A stretch of 11,488 nucleotides of DNA, taken from positions 1-11,488 of the forward strand of contig JBGQNR010000210.1 of the NCBI GenBank assembly GCA_041501225.1. Direction: 5' to 3'. The translations under genes and the position numbers were made by a program. Shown in pieces: positions 1 through 7,021 of the stretch. A model generated the notes under the pieces. That model did not search any database and was not told the DNA's origin. It saw only the letters and a program-made list of their open reading frames with translations. Numbering within the stretch: position 1 is the stretch's first letter; each line of letters opens with the position of its first letter. This stretch comes from JAFNAG01 sp041501225. GTDB lineage: Bacteria > Acidobacteriota > UBA6911.

Positions 1-134
1 AGCACTCCTGCCAGGTCGGTAACCCGCGCCTGCAGCTTGGGGATATCGATGGCCCAGGCGCCGGCAGCAGTGAGCAGGAGAAGAAATAGGATCAGGCTCG
101 CACGGATGGATATAAATCGGATCATTTTACGCAT
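1..134 (-). CDS. TPM-domain (YgcG-like) secreted or membrane protein, N-terminal part only
   Basis: The frame starts with ATG at 134 and runs off the window edge, so only 44 residues are visible and the main domain is missing. These residues hold a short basic start (MRKMIRF), a hydrophobic stretch at about 13-28 that looks like a signal peptide or anchor, and then IDIPKLQARVTDLAGV. An Ile-Pro-x-Leu-x-x-Arg-Val-x-Asp motif right after the signal is the usual beginning of TPM-domain proteins (YgcG/TLP18.3 family), which are exported and often membrane-anchored. The gene starts 3 bases after the lemA stop, and lemA-TPM pairs are a recurring arrangement, which supports the call. The function of bacterial TPM proteins is poorly defined. 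The identification rests on the N-terminus and context only. Confidence 0.7.
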   Translation of the reverse strand, partial: MRKMIRFISIRASLILFLLLLTAAGAWAIDIPKLQARVTDLAGV

Positions 135-137
135 CAA

Positions 138-740
138 TTACTTGCCGAAGTTCACAACCGGAGCTTTCTCGCTGCCGGGTGTTGCCTGGAAGTATTGTTT
201 TTCCTGGAAGCGGAAGAAGCCGGCAACCAGGTTGGCAGGGAATTGTTTGATCCTCGTGTTATAGGCCGCAACCCTTTCGCTGAATCTCTTGCGCTCGACC
301 GAAATGCGATTTTCCGTGCTTTCGAGTTGCCCCTGCAGATCGAGGAAGTTTTGATTGGCCTTCAGATCCGGATACTTCTCAACTACCACCATCAGGCGTG
401 AAAGCGCGCTGGTCAAGCCGTCCTGTGCCTGTTGGAATTTCTGGAATTCGGCCGGATTCTTCAGGATGTCCTGCGAGATCCGGACCGAACCTACCTGAGC
501 ACGTGCAGCGGTTACCGTTTCCAGGACGTCGGCCTCATGGGCGGCATAGCCTTTGACGGTGGCTACCAGGTTCGGGATCAGATCCGCGCGCCGCTGATAG
601 ACATTCTCGACTTGGCTCCACTGCTGGATGACTTCCTGCTCTCTGGCGACGATGTCGTTATATGTACCTTGAATGGCGAAACCTGGAATCACTACCAGTA
701 CTACGAGAATTCCTGCAGCTATAAGCAATCCTCTCATCAT
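138..740 (-). CDS. lemA: LemA family protein
   Basis: A 200-residue protein with one N-terminal membrane segment at about 4-23, followed by a long helical, charged region expected to form a coiled-coil bundle. The family signature is clear at about 46-69 (ENVYQRRADLIPNLVATVKG, then YAAHE). A second conserved stretch at about 123-165 (YPDLKANQNFLDLQGQLE, then NRI and AAYN) and the FPANLVAGFF motif at 167-176 complete the fold. The length is typical of the family. I chose ATG 740 over an upstream in-frame TTG at 770 because a GGAGG box lies five bases before it; ATG 737 directly after is also possible. LemA proteins are membrane-bound with the bulk of the chain outside the cytoplasm, and their biochemical role is not settled. 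The gene lies 66 bases after cutC and is followed within 3 bases by the TPM gene. Confidence 0.93.
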   Translation of the reverse strand: MMRGLLIAAGILVVLVVIPGFAIQGTYNDIVAREQEVIQQWSQVENVYQRRADLIPNLVATVKGYAAHEADVLETVTAARAQVGSVRISQDILKNPAEFQKFQQAQDGLTSALSRLMVVVEKYPDLKANQNFLDLQGQLESTENRISVERKRFSERVAAYNTRIKQFPANLVAGFFRFQEKQYFQATPGSEKAPVVNFGK

Positions 741-745
741 GCCTG

Positions 746-750
746 CCTCC
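746..750 (-). promoter_or_regulatory. Ribosome binding site of lemA
   Basis: Reads GGAGG on the minus strand, five bases before ATG 740 and eight before ATG 737. It decides against the longer TTG start at 770. Confidence 0.7.
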
Positions 751-806
751 CAGACTCTGCTTAGATGCAATCCATATGATAACAGGAGCGCCTTGTTTTT
801 CCCAGA

Positions 807-1556
807 TCAGCGCTCTTCCTGGAGTGCGCGCACGAAGGTGCGCACTCGTGAGGAATCGGTCGCGAGCACGCTGAACTCGGGCGGCCTCAGTTCGCCCCCC
901 ATGAAGCAGCGAGGATTCCGAAACTTCATAAGCCCTTGAACCTCAACCAGGGCGGCAACGTGCAATTCCCGGGCGCCGCTTTGTTCGGCAATCTTGCCGA
1001 AATTCCTTTCATTGATCCCGCCGCCGGGCATGATGATGATGCGGTTGCCGGCCTTGCGCACGAGATCGGAGATCAGGTCCAGACCTTCGAGCACGCTGCT
1101 TTCCTGTCCGGAGGTGAGGATGCGGTCGATTCTGATGGCGGCCAGGGTTTCCATCGCCTCATATGGATCGCGGGCCATGTCGAAGGCGCGGTGAAATGTC
1201 ACGTTCAGGGGTCTGGCGAGCTCCACTAATTCGCGGGTGCGGGCCTCATCCACGGAACCATCTGCCTTCAGTATGCCGAGCACGATCCCGCTGGCGCCCG
1301 CTTTCTTGGCCATGTCAATATCGAGCTTCATGACTTCAAACTCGGTGGCTGAATAGCAGAAGTCGCCGCCGCGTGGCCGGATCATCACCTGCAGTCCGAT
1401 ATGAAGACAGCGCCGGGCCAGTTGGATTGATCCTGCACTGGGAGTCGTGCCCCCTTCGAGCAGATTGGCGCACAGCTCCACGCGGTCGGCCCCGCCCTCG
1501 TGAGCGGCGACGGCGCCTTCGACCGATTCGACGCATATTTCCAGAATTCTCTTCAC
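807..1556 (-). CDS. cutC: CutC family protein (copper homeostasis protein CutC)
   Basis: A 249-residue TIM-barrel protein of the CutC family that covers the family's full length (E. coli CutC is about 248). Visible landmarks are EICVESVEGAVAAHEGGADR near residues 6-25, ELCANLLEGGTTPS to about 40, MIRPRGGDF at 58-66, FHRAFD at 121-126, LTSG at 147-150 and MPGGGI at 176-181. These line the barrel mouth in the family. I chose GTG 1556 because GAGG lies five bases upstream and the product then begins MKRILEICVES, as family members do; a GTG at 1580 would add eight residues without a clear binding site. CutC was first linked to copper tolerance, but a direct role in copper handling is disputed and its reaction is unknown. 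It follows murB by 56 bases on the same strand. No copper gene (ATPase, oxidase, chaperone) is near, so context does not support a copper function. Confidence 0.93.
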   Translation of the reverse strand: MKRILEICVESVEGAVAAHEGGADRVELCANLLEGGTTPSAGSIQLARRCLHIGLQVMIRPRGGDFCYSATEFEVMKLDIDMAKKAGASGIVLGILKADGSVDEARTRELVELARPLNVTFHRAFDMARDPYEAMETLAAIRIDRILTSGQESSVLEGLDLISDLVRKAGNRIIIMPGGGINERNFGKIAEQSGARELHVAALVEVQGLMKFRNPRCFMGGELRPPEFSVLATDSSRVRTFVRALQEER

Positions 1557-1561
1557 AATTG

Positions 1562-1565
1562 CCTC
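1562..1565 (-). promoter_or_regulatory. Ribosome binding site supporting the GTG 1556 start of cutC
   Basis: Reads GAGG on the minus strand, five bases before GTG 1556. The alternative GTG at 1580 has no comparable purine box, so this site favours the shorter, family-length protein. Confidence 0.55.
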
Positions 1566-1612
1566 ATTATCAGCGATCACTACTTCGGGCTTTCCCGGGA
1601 TGCACGCCCCTT

Positions 1613-2686
1613 CTAAAAGCCCACGAAGACCGGTTCTGGTATGAGCTCCACGCCGAAGGATGCGCGCACCGCGGATTGGATGTCGCGCATGAGGTCCAGG
1701 AGTTCCTGGGCGGTGGCGCCGCCCCGGTTGATCAAGGCAAGAGTATGCCGGCTCGACAAGCCGACACGGCCGCGGGCATAGCCCTTGGCAAAGCCCGCAT
1801 GCTCGATCAGCCAGGCGGCGGACAGCTTTACCCCGCCGTCAGCCATCGGGTACTGAGGCATGAGTTCGCCCCTCTTGAGCGTGCCGCGTCGTCTTGCAAC
1901 TTCCTCCACTTTTTGGACCATGTCCGGGGTGACGAACGCATTTTTGAAAAAAGATCCGGCACTTTTCGAGTTGGGATCCTCAGGCCGGATTACCATTGAC
2001 TTGCTGCCGCGAATGCTCAGGACCGCCTCGCGCACTTCACCCAGGCTGGGAGGGTCGGATCGATCCGCAAAATGCCGGACCAGGTCGGGATAGGCGACCC
2101 GGGGTTCTCCGCTTGTGCGCAAATCATAGGATACGGTAAGAACAACGTAGCGCTCCCGCTGCGAAGCGTTAAAAATGCTGGTTCTGTAAGCAAAACCGCA
2201 GTCCTGGTTGCTCAGGGTCACCACCTGCCGCCTGGTGCGGTCCAGGACGCGCACGGAGACGATGACTTCAGCCACCTCCTGGCCATAGGCGCCGACGTTC
2301 TGCACCGGCGTGCCGCCGACGCTCCCTGGAATCCCGCTCAAGCACTCGATTCCTGCCAGACCATGTTCCACGCACCAGCGCACGAATGCATCCCAATCTT
2401 CCCCGGCCGCTGCAACAACCGCATCCCCGGCTTGCTGCTTGATGCCGCGCAAGGCCATCCGCAATACGAGACCGTCAAATCCCGCATCGGAAACCAGGAT
2501 GTTACTTCCTCCTCCCAGGATAAAAATGGGGAGGTTGCGAGCTTCGGCGAATTCGAAGGCCTCCACTACCTGGTTTTCCGTTCCGACCTCGGCAAAGAAA
2601 CGCGCCGGTCCGCCAATTTCCAGCGTTGTGTAGGCCGCCAGGGGAACGTGCTCTCGAAAGACGACATGGAAAAGGGATTGCATCAT
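1613..2686 (-). CDS. murB: UDP-N-acetylmuramate dehydrogenase (UDP-N-acetylenolpyruvoylglucosamine reductase)
   Basis: This FAD enzyme of the cytoplasm reduces UDP-GlcNAc-enolpyruvate with NADPH to UDP-MurNAc, the second committed step of peptidoglycan synthesis. The 357-residue product shows the N-terminal lead TTLEIGGPARFF, the FAD-binding segments GGGSNILV (58-65) and SGIPGSVGG with VQNVGAYG (117-135), and the substrate motif YRTSIF (167-172). The proton-donor loop SAGSFFKN (242-249) contains the expected catalytic Ser245, and the C-terminal IPEPVF carries the expected acidic residue Glu351. The tyrosine-loop insertion around YRTSIF marks it as the E. coli-like type I enzyme. I chose ATG 2686 because GGAAG stands six bases before it; an upstream in-frame TTG (2716) would add ten residues. 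No other mur or division gene is beside it, so it sits outside the classical dcw cluster here. Confidence 0.97.
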   Translation of the reverse strand: MMQSLFHVVFREHVPLAAYTTLEIGGPARFFAEVGTENQVVEAFEFAEARNLPIFILGGGSNILVSDAGFDGLVLRMALRGIKQQAGDAVVAAAGEDWDAFVRWCVEHGLAGIECLSGIPGSVGGTPVQNVGAYGQEVAEVIVSVRVLDRTRRQVVTLSNQDCGFAYRTSIFNASQRERYVVLTVSYDLRTSGEPRVAYPDLVRHFADRSDPPSLGEVREAVLSIRGSKSMVIRPEDPNSKSAGSFFKNAFVTPDMVQKVEEVARRRGTLKRGELMPQYPMADGGVKLSAAWLIEHAGFAKGYARGRVGLSSRHTLALINRGGATAQELLDLMRDIQSAVRASFGVELIPEPVFVGF

Positions 2687-2692
2687 TCCGAT

Positions 2693-2697
2693 CTTCC
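2693..2697 (-). promoter_or_regulatory. Ribosome binding site of murB
   Basis: Reads GGAAG on the minus strand, six bases before ATG 2686. It supports this start over the in-frame TTG at 2716. Confidence 0.5.
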
Positions 2698-2790
2698 GAA
2701 AATAAAAATGTCTCAAAGGGCACGAACACTACAAATGCCGTCAGCCGGGCAGGAACAATCTATCATGTCTTGGAGCTTATAACGCAGACG

Positions 2791-3663
2791 TCAGTCCAAA
2801 TATCTGCGCGTCAAATCCTGATAGGCATCCAGGCGGCGGTCGCGCAGAAATGGCCAGTGGGTGCGGATGGTGTCAACTTTTGCCAGATCACAGGGAATAA
2901 TCAAAGTCTCTTCCTGATCGTGTGGGCTCCTGCCGAGAACCGTCCCGCCCGGGTCGCAGGCAAAACTGGCGCCCCAGAATTCGATGCCGCCCGGCCGAAT
3001 CCCTTCGTGGCCGACCCGGTTGACTGCCGCGACATACACTCCGTTGGCAATGGCATGGCTGCGCTGAATGGTTTCCCAAGCGGAATGCTGGCTGGCCCCA
3101 TACTCAGCCTTTTCGCCCGGATGCCACCCGATGGCAGTCGGCAGGAACAGGATGCGGGCGCCGTGGAGAGCAGTCAGGCGGGCTGCTTCCGGATACCACT
3201 GATCCCAGCAAATGAGGACCCCGATCCTGCCATGACGGGTGTCCCAGGCCTGGAAACCCAGGTCTCCGGGTGTGAAATAGAACTTCTCGTGGTAGAGCGG
3301 ATCATCCGGAATATGCATCTTGCGGTACTTGCCCAGGTACGTGCCGTCTGCATCGATGATCGCCGTGGTGTTGTGATAGACCCCGGGCGCCCGGTGCTCG
3401 AACAGCGATGCGATCATAACAATTTCGAGCTCGCGGGCCAGCGCACCCAGGCGATCGGTAGTAGGACCTGGAACTTTTTCCGCCAGGCTGAAATTGACAT
3501 GGTCTTCACTCTGGCAGAAGTACAAGCTCTTGAATAACTCAGGCAGGCAGATGATCTGGGCGCCGCGAGCGGCAGCCTGGCGGATCCGTTCCATGGCATT
3601 TCCCAGATTGTTTGCCGGATCACTCGCCATGGACATCTGTACAAGACCGATTGTCACCGTCAT
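2791..3663 (-). CDS. aguB: N-carbamoylputrescine amidase (nitrilase superfamily)
   Basis: A 290-residue carbon-nitrogen hydrolase that would cleave N-carbamoylputrescine to putrescine, CO2 and ammonia, the last step of the agmatine route to polyamines. The nitrilase triad is in place: Glu42 in LPELF, Lys115 in KYRKMHIP, Cys152 in LICWDQWYPE. Features specific to the AguB group rather than other nitrilases are FYFTPGDLGF (128-137), GIEFWGASF, and the C-terminal HWPFLRDRRLDAY. The product is cytosolic, without a signal peptide. ATG 3663 gives the family start MTVTIGLVQMS and has an AGAGG-like box about eleven bases upstream; an ATG at 3711 would add 16 unrelated residues that reach into the intergenic repeat. 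Its usual partner aguA (agmatine deiminase) is not in the window. It is first in the minus-strand run, 104 bases before murB. Substrate assignment is by motif, not proven. Confidence 0.93.
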   Translation of the reverse strand: MTVTIGLVQMSMASDPANNLGNAMERIRQAAARGAQIICLPELFKSLYFCQSEDHVNFSLAEKVPGPTTDRLGALARELEIVMIASLFEHRAPGVYHNTTAIIDADGTYLGKYRKMHIPDDPLYHEKFYFTPGDLGFQAWDTRHGRIGVLICWDQWYPEAARLTALHGARILFLPTAIGWHPGEKAEYGASQHSAWETIQRSHAIANGVYVAAVNRVGHEGIRPGGIEFWGASFACDPGGTVLGRSPHDQEETLIIPCDLAKVDTIRTHWPFLRDRRLDAYQDLTRRYLD

Positions 3664-3770
3664 GGTTTTTGCAGCCTCTCGATTGAATAATGAATCATAA
3701 CATGACCTCATATTTTCTCTGAGTTTTCTGCGATCTCTGCGGTAGTATCTTTCATCATTTGGATCATCCT
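3664..3770. promoter_or_regulatory. Divergent intergenic region between aguB and the membrane protein gene
   Basis: These 107 bases lie between two divergent starts and so should hold promoters for both directions. An AT-rich imperfect palindrome at 3681-3696 (GATTGAATAATGAATC) could be part of a promoter or operator, and a degenerate repeat occupies 3716-3743. I could not place a convincing -35/-10 pair by eye. Confidence 0.4.
3716..3743. repeat. Degenerate short tandem repeat of CTCTG(C/A)G type
   Basis: Three near-copies of an octamer follow one another: TCTCTGAG (3716-3723), TTCTGCGA (3726-3733) and TCTCTGCG (3734-3741), with two extra T bases between the first and second. The segment sits outside both flanking genes. 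From memory, sequences of this style recur between genes in various environmental bacterial genomes. That recollection cannot be checked here. Confidence 0.45.
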
Positions 3771-4919
3771 ATGCAAACCAAAACCGGTTCCGGCGGCACA
3801 CGCTATGGTTTTGTCGACCTTCTGCGCGGGTTGGCGCTTGTGGTCATGGTCGAGACCCATGTGGTCAATGCCTATCTGCCGCCGGCGGCGCGCAAGAGTG
3901 AGTTTTTCTTCTGGCTCTCGTTCGTGAACGGGCTGGTGGCTCCCTCGTTTCTGTTTGCTTCCGGGTTTTCGCTGGTGCTGCAGGCGCGGAGGCAATGGGA
4001 GGCGTGGCTTCGACTCGGTCCCGTGTTCTGGAAGCAGATGCGCCGTCTTGGTTTCATCCTCCTTGTGGCCTATTACCTCCATCTCCCCCATTTTGGCCTA
4101 AGCAAATTCTTAGCGAGCCGGGATCAGGCGTTCTGGAAGGCCGCCTTTCAGGTGGATGTGTTGCAGTGTATCGTCGTGTCTTTGTTGGTGGTCGATCTCT
4201 TGATCCTTTTGTTGCGCAGGCCGGCGATCTTTGTATGGGGCACAGTCTTCATCGGTGCCGGCGCCGCACTGATCACTCCCTGGATCTGGGGGCAGGATTT
4301 TGTCGGCCGCGTCCCCCTGCCTCTGGCGCTGTTTCTGCACCCTCATGGAGTGTCCCTCTTTCCGATTTTCCCCTGGATCAGCTTCGTCATGGCCGGAAGT
4401 TGCGCCGCCCATTTTTTCCTCAATGCGGTGGAAAAACAGGCGGACCTGCGCTACATGCGTATGGCTTTTCTGATTTCTCTGCCTGCGATTGTCGTTGCCG
4501 TGTTCGCGCGGGATCTCCCGCTTTTCGGCGCATGGAAGGCAGGGTTCTACAAAACGAGCCCGCTCTATGTATTGATCCGTCTTGGCTGTGTGCTGATTCT
4601 CTGTGCCGGGCTTCACTTCATGGAGAAGCGCCTGGGATGGATGCCGAACCTGATCCGACTTGCCGGCCAGGAATCGCTGCTGGTGTATTGCGCGCATCTG
4701 ATGCTGATCTTCAGCATTCTCCGGCAGCCGCTGGTGGCCAACGTCCTGGGGCGTGAGGCAGGCTATGGGGTGTGTTTTTTGCTAAGCCTGGTGCTGATTC
4801 TGCTTATGCTGCTGTCGGCAAAAATCTGGCATGGCTGGAAACGGAATTATCCCCGCTATGCCAAATCGGCGCTCATGACGGCGGTCGTAATCAGCGCCGT
4901 TATTTTCCTTCTGCGCTAG
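3771..4919 (+). CDS. Polytopic membrane protein, DUF1624/HGSNAT-like acyltransferase family
   Basis: A 382-residue, very hydrophobic protein with about ten predicted membrane segments. The first is preceded by RYGFVDLLRGLALVVM (11-26) followed by ETH (His30). An Arg-x-x-x-Asp-x-x-Arg-Gly start with a histidine in the first membrane helix is typical of DUF1624 proteins. These are related to heparan-alpha-glucosaminide N-acetyltransferase and, more distantly, to OafA/YeiB-type membrane acyltransferases. Such enzymes move acyl groups from a cytoplasmic donor to an acceptor across the membrane; the acceptor here is unknown. A short basic loop (QARRQWEAW) follows the second helix. I chose ATG 3771 over TTG 3759, which lacks a clear binding site; a weak GGA lies seven bases before ATG 3771. 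The gene diverges from aguB, and its last 20 bases overlap the convergent end of dsbD. Membrane location is sure, the family likely, the substrate unknown. Confidence 0.7.
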   Translation: MQTKTGSGGTRYGFVDLLRGLALVVMVETHVVNAYLPPAARKSEFFFWLSFVNGLVAPSFLFASGFSLVLQARRQWEAWLRLGPVFWKQMRRLGFILLVAYYLHLPHFGLSKFLASRDQAFWKAAFQVDVLQCIVVSLLVVDLLILLLRRPAIFVWGTVFIGAGAALITPWIWGQDFVGRVPLPLALFLHPHGVSLFPIFPWISFVMAGSCAAHFFLNAVEKQADLRYMRMAFLISLPAIVVAVFARDLPLFGAWKAGFYKTSPLYVLIRLGCVLILCAGLHFMEKRLGWMPNLIRLAGQESLLVYCAHLMLIFSILRQPLVANVLGREAGYGVCFLLSLVLILLMLLSAKIWHGWKRNYPRYAKSALMTAVVISAVIFLLR

Positions 4920-6813
4920 CCTCATGCGACGGAGCGGCCAACGGTTGGCTCAGGAAGCGCTCGAACTCGGCGGCGTTGCGGGTCATGCCGGGAAAGGTGG
5001 AGATTTTGTTCCCCTGTCCATCGAGGATCGCGTAAAGCGGCAGCGCCACGGTCCCGAATTTTTCCTTCTGATATTTCTGGTTATCTTCGAATTCCTTCCC
5101 GTCCCCGTCGGTAAAAAGTTGCACCCTGACGTATTTCTGCAGGCTGGTAATGACGGCGGGAATCGTGAATATGTTCGCCTCCATCCATCGGCAATTGGTG
5201 CAGGTATAACCGGTGAAATCGATGAAGATGAGCTTTTTTTCCTGACGCGCCTGCGCCAGGGCGCTGTTGAGGTTGGTGTTCCAGGTGATCTCCTGCCCGT
5301 GTCCGGCACTTGTGAGCGTAAAAGCTCCCGCAGTGCGCGGCGGCAGGAAGGCGTCGATTTCGCCCAGGCTGGCACCCATCAACCCGGTAAACAGATAGAA
5401 TCCGATCGCCAGAAAACTCAACACTGCTGTCATGCGTATCACGCCCACGTGATCCAGCGGAGTGTCGTGAGGCAGGCGGAATTTGCCCAGAAGATAGACG
5501 GCCGCCAGGACGCAGATGGCCAACCAGATCGAGAGCACCACTTCGCGGGTAAAAATATGCCAGCGCCATACCAGATCGACGTTCGAGATGAACTTCATGG
5601 CGGCAGCCACTTCCAGGAAGCCCATGGTTACTTTCACCGAGTTCAGCCAGCCACCGCTCTTGGGCAATGCAACCAGCATGCGCGGCACTAGAGCAAGCAC
5701 GAAGAACGGAGCGGCAAAAACCACGGAGAAGCCCAACATGCCGAGTGCCGGCCAGAGCCAGTCGCCCTGGGCTGTCGCCACCAGCACGGTTCCGACGAAT
5801 GGAACTGTGCAAGTGAAACTGGTCAAGGTGAAAGTCAGACCCATCAGGAGGGTCGATGCATAGCCGCTGCCGGAACCCGCTCCCGATAGTTTGGTGAGAA
5901 CGCTGGAAGGGATGCCAATCTGGTAAAGTCCGAACAGGTTGAGAGCAAAGCCCATGAACACTGCCGTGATCAGGAGATTGACCCAGGGATTGGCGGCAAA
6001 CTGATTGATGCCAGTCGCTCCCAAAAGTGCGGCCAGACCGAGGCCGAGTCCGGTAAAGGTAAAAATAATGCCGAAACAATAGACCAATGCCAGGCGGAGT
6101 CCCGAGGCTCGGCTGGTCTCGGCGCTTTTCGTAAAGTAGGAGACCGTGATCGGGATCATGGGGAAGACGCAGGGCGTAGCCAGAGAGAGGGCTCCCATGG
6201 TCATTGCCAGCCACAGAAAGGGCAGGAAGCCGCTCGACCTCGCCTGCTGGACCTCCGCCGCGGTCCCCGCTGGGGAACTGGATACTGCGATACTTACCCC
6301 GGGTGCTGTATCGTTGGCGGAGGATGCTCCGGAGACAATCTTGACTTTGACCGGAACGGGCACACCCCGAGGCGGTAAACAAATCTTGTCGTTGCATACC
6401 TGGTAATATGCCTGAACACTCATCTCATAATCGCCCGGCTTGGCCGACCCCGCTACTTTGATTGGGAGCCAAAATTGGGCTCCATCGGAATAGATTTCCG
6501 TCTGGATCCCGAAGTTTGGATCAAATGCAGTTTTAGGCGGAGATTGCTTTACAGCGCCTGCGATTTCAAAGGGTCCTTCCGAGAGCAATTTGAAACGAGT
6601 GGCAATGGGCGGAGGCGGCTGAGTTGCTGAGTACATGTGATAGCCGCCTTCGATAGCAGCGTCGAGCTGGATTTCGAATTGAGCACCGGCGCGAATCGGC
6701 TCAGCGGGAGGCTTGGCTGACCAGCGCACCGGAGAATCGGCGGCATCCTGGGCTAGCGAGGTGCCCGTCAGGACCAGAATGTAGAATATGGCAACGGCGG
6801 CTAATTTTTTCAT
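4900..6813 (-). CDS. dsbD: Thiol:disulfide interchange protein DsbD
   Basis: A 637-residue inner-membrane protein that carries electrons from cytoplasmic thioredoxin to periplasmic acceptors such as disulfide isomerases and cytochrome c maturation factors. In order: a signal peptide (1-21, cut expected after SLA); a periplasmic alpha domain (about 25-160) with Cys140 and Cys145 in CNDKIC; an eight-helix beta domain (about 195-480) with Cys215 in ATPCVFPMIP and Cys335 in TSFTCTVPF; and a periplasmic thioredoxin-like gamma domain (about 505-625) with the active site CTNC (Cys538, Cys541) and the cis-proline region VALPLY. All six relay cysteines are present, so the protein looks functional. ATG 6813 is the obvious start because the signal peptide follows at once; no good ribosome binding site is visible. 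It is transcribed alone, away from the 459-base gene-free stretch, and its tail overlaps the convergent membrane-protein gene by 20 bases. No ccm or dsbC gene is near. Confidence 0.95.
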   Translation of the reverse strand: MKKLAAVAIFYILVLTGTSLAQDAADSPVRWSAKPPAEPIRAGAQFEIQLDAAIEGGYHMYSATQPPPPIATRFKLLSEGPFEIAGAVKQSPPKTAFDPNFGIQTEIYSDGAQFWLPIKVAGSAKPGDYEMSVQAYYQVCNDKICLPPRGVPVPVKVKIVSGASSANDTAPGVSIAVSSSPAGTAAEVQQARSSGFLPFLWLAMTMGALSLATPCVFPMIPITVSYFTKSAETSRASGLRLALVYCFGIIFTFTGLGLGLAALLGATGINQFAANPWVNLLITAVFMGFALNLFGLYQIGIPSSVLTKLSGAGSGSGYASTLLMGLTFTLTSFTCTVPFVGTVLVATAQGDWLWPALGMLGFSVVFAAPFFVLALVPRMLVALPKSGGWLNSVKVTMGFLEVAAAMKFISNVDLVWRWHIFTREVVLSIWLAICVLAAVYLLGKFRLPHDTPLDHVGVIRMTAVLSFLAIGFYLFTGLMGASLGEIDAFLPPRTAGAFTLTSAGHGQEITWNTNLNSALAQARQEKKLIFIDFTGYTCTNCRWMEANIFTIPAVITSLQKYVRVQLFTDGDGKEFEDNQKYQKEKFGTVALPLYAILDGQGNKISTFPGMTRNAAEFERFLSQPLAAPSHEASAEGK

Positions 6814-6965
6814 AACTAATCAGTATATCATTGAGGTCTGCACCTTTTCCTCTTGCGCCGCAAAAATAATCCCGCCATTTAAACGGCAGCCTTGCCTCTC
6901 GTTGAGGTAGTCATACTTTTCCTGGCCTGCGATTCAGACAGTGACAAGCCCCGAAATGGGCGGCA

Positions 6966-7003
6966 CAGCTACAGCCCAGGGCGTGAGCCCCGGGCTGTAG
7001 CTG
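6966..7003. repeat. Long GC-rich hairpin, probable dispersed palindromic element
   Basis: The arms CAGCTACAGCCC (6966-6977) and GGGCTGTAGCTG (6992-7003) are perfectly complementary over 12 bp. Inside, after one A/C mismatch, GGGC (6979-6982) pairs with GCCC (6987-6990) around the four-base loop GTGA, which fits the GNRA tetraloop pattern. In total 16 of 17 pairs match. No T-run follows on either strand, so it is not a standard terminator. The design is like REP-type intergenic palindromes. Confidence 0.75.
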
Positions 7004-7006
7004 CTG

Positions 7007-7021
7007 GACCCCTACGGGGTC
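7007..7021. repeat. Second short hairpin beside the long one
   Basis: GACCCC (7007-7012) pairs perfectly with GGGGTC (7016-7021) around the loop TAC. Outer GCTG (7003-7006) and CAGC (7026-7029) can extend the stem across four unpaired A bases. It starts three bases after the long hairpin, so the two probably belong to one element. Confidence 0.65.

Noticed and set aside
787..814. Possible terminator hairpin between cutC and lemA (AGCGC/GCGCT)
   Set aside because: Only five base pairs around an 18-base loop, partly inside the cutC coding end, with no T-run after the stem on the transcribed strand.
2626..3537. Plus-strand open frame of about 303 codons opposite aguB
   Set aside because: Antisense to aguB and running into murB's leader; no recognisable domain or ribosome binding site.
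3664..3711. Longer aguB start at ATG 3711
   Set aside because: The added 16 residues do not match the family, whose proteins begin near MTVTIGLVQ, and the extension reaches the edge of the intergenic repeat.
5081..6397. Minus-strand open frame of about 438 codons in another frame of dsbD
   Set aside because: It overlaps the proven dsbD frame on the same strand and its translation is low-complexity and rich in Arg and Ser, without membrane segments or motifs.
6822..6827. TATACT box on the minus strand just before dsbD, a possible -10 element
   Set aside because: It lies only eight bases before the start codon and has no -35 match at 17 bases, so it would require a leaderless transcript; too weak to list.
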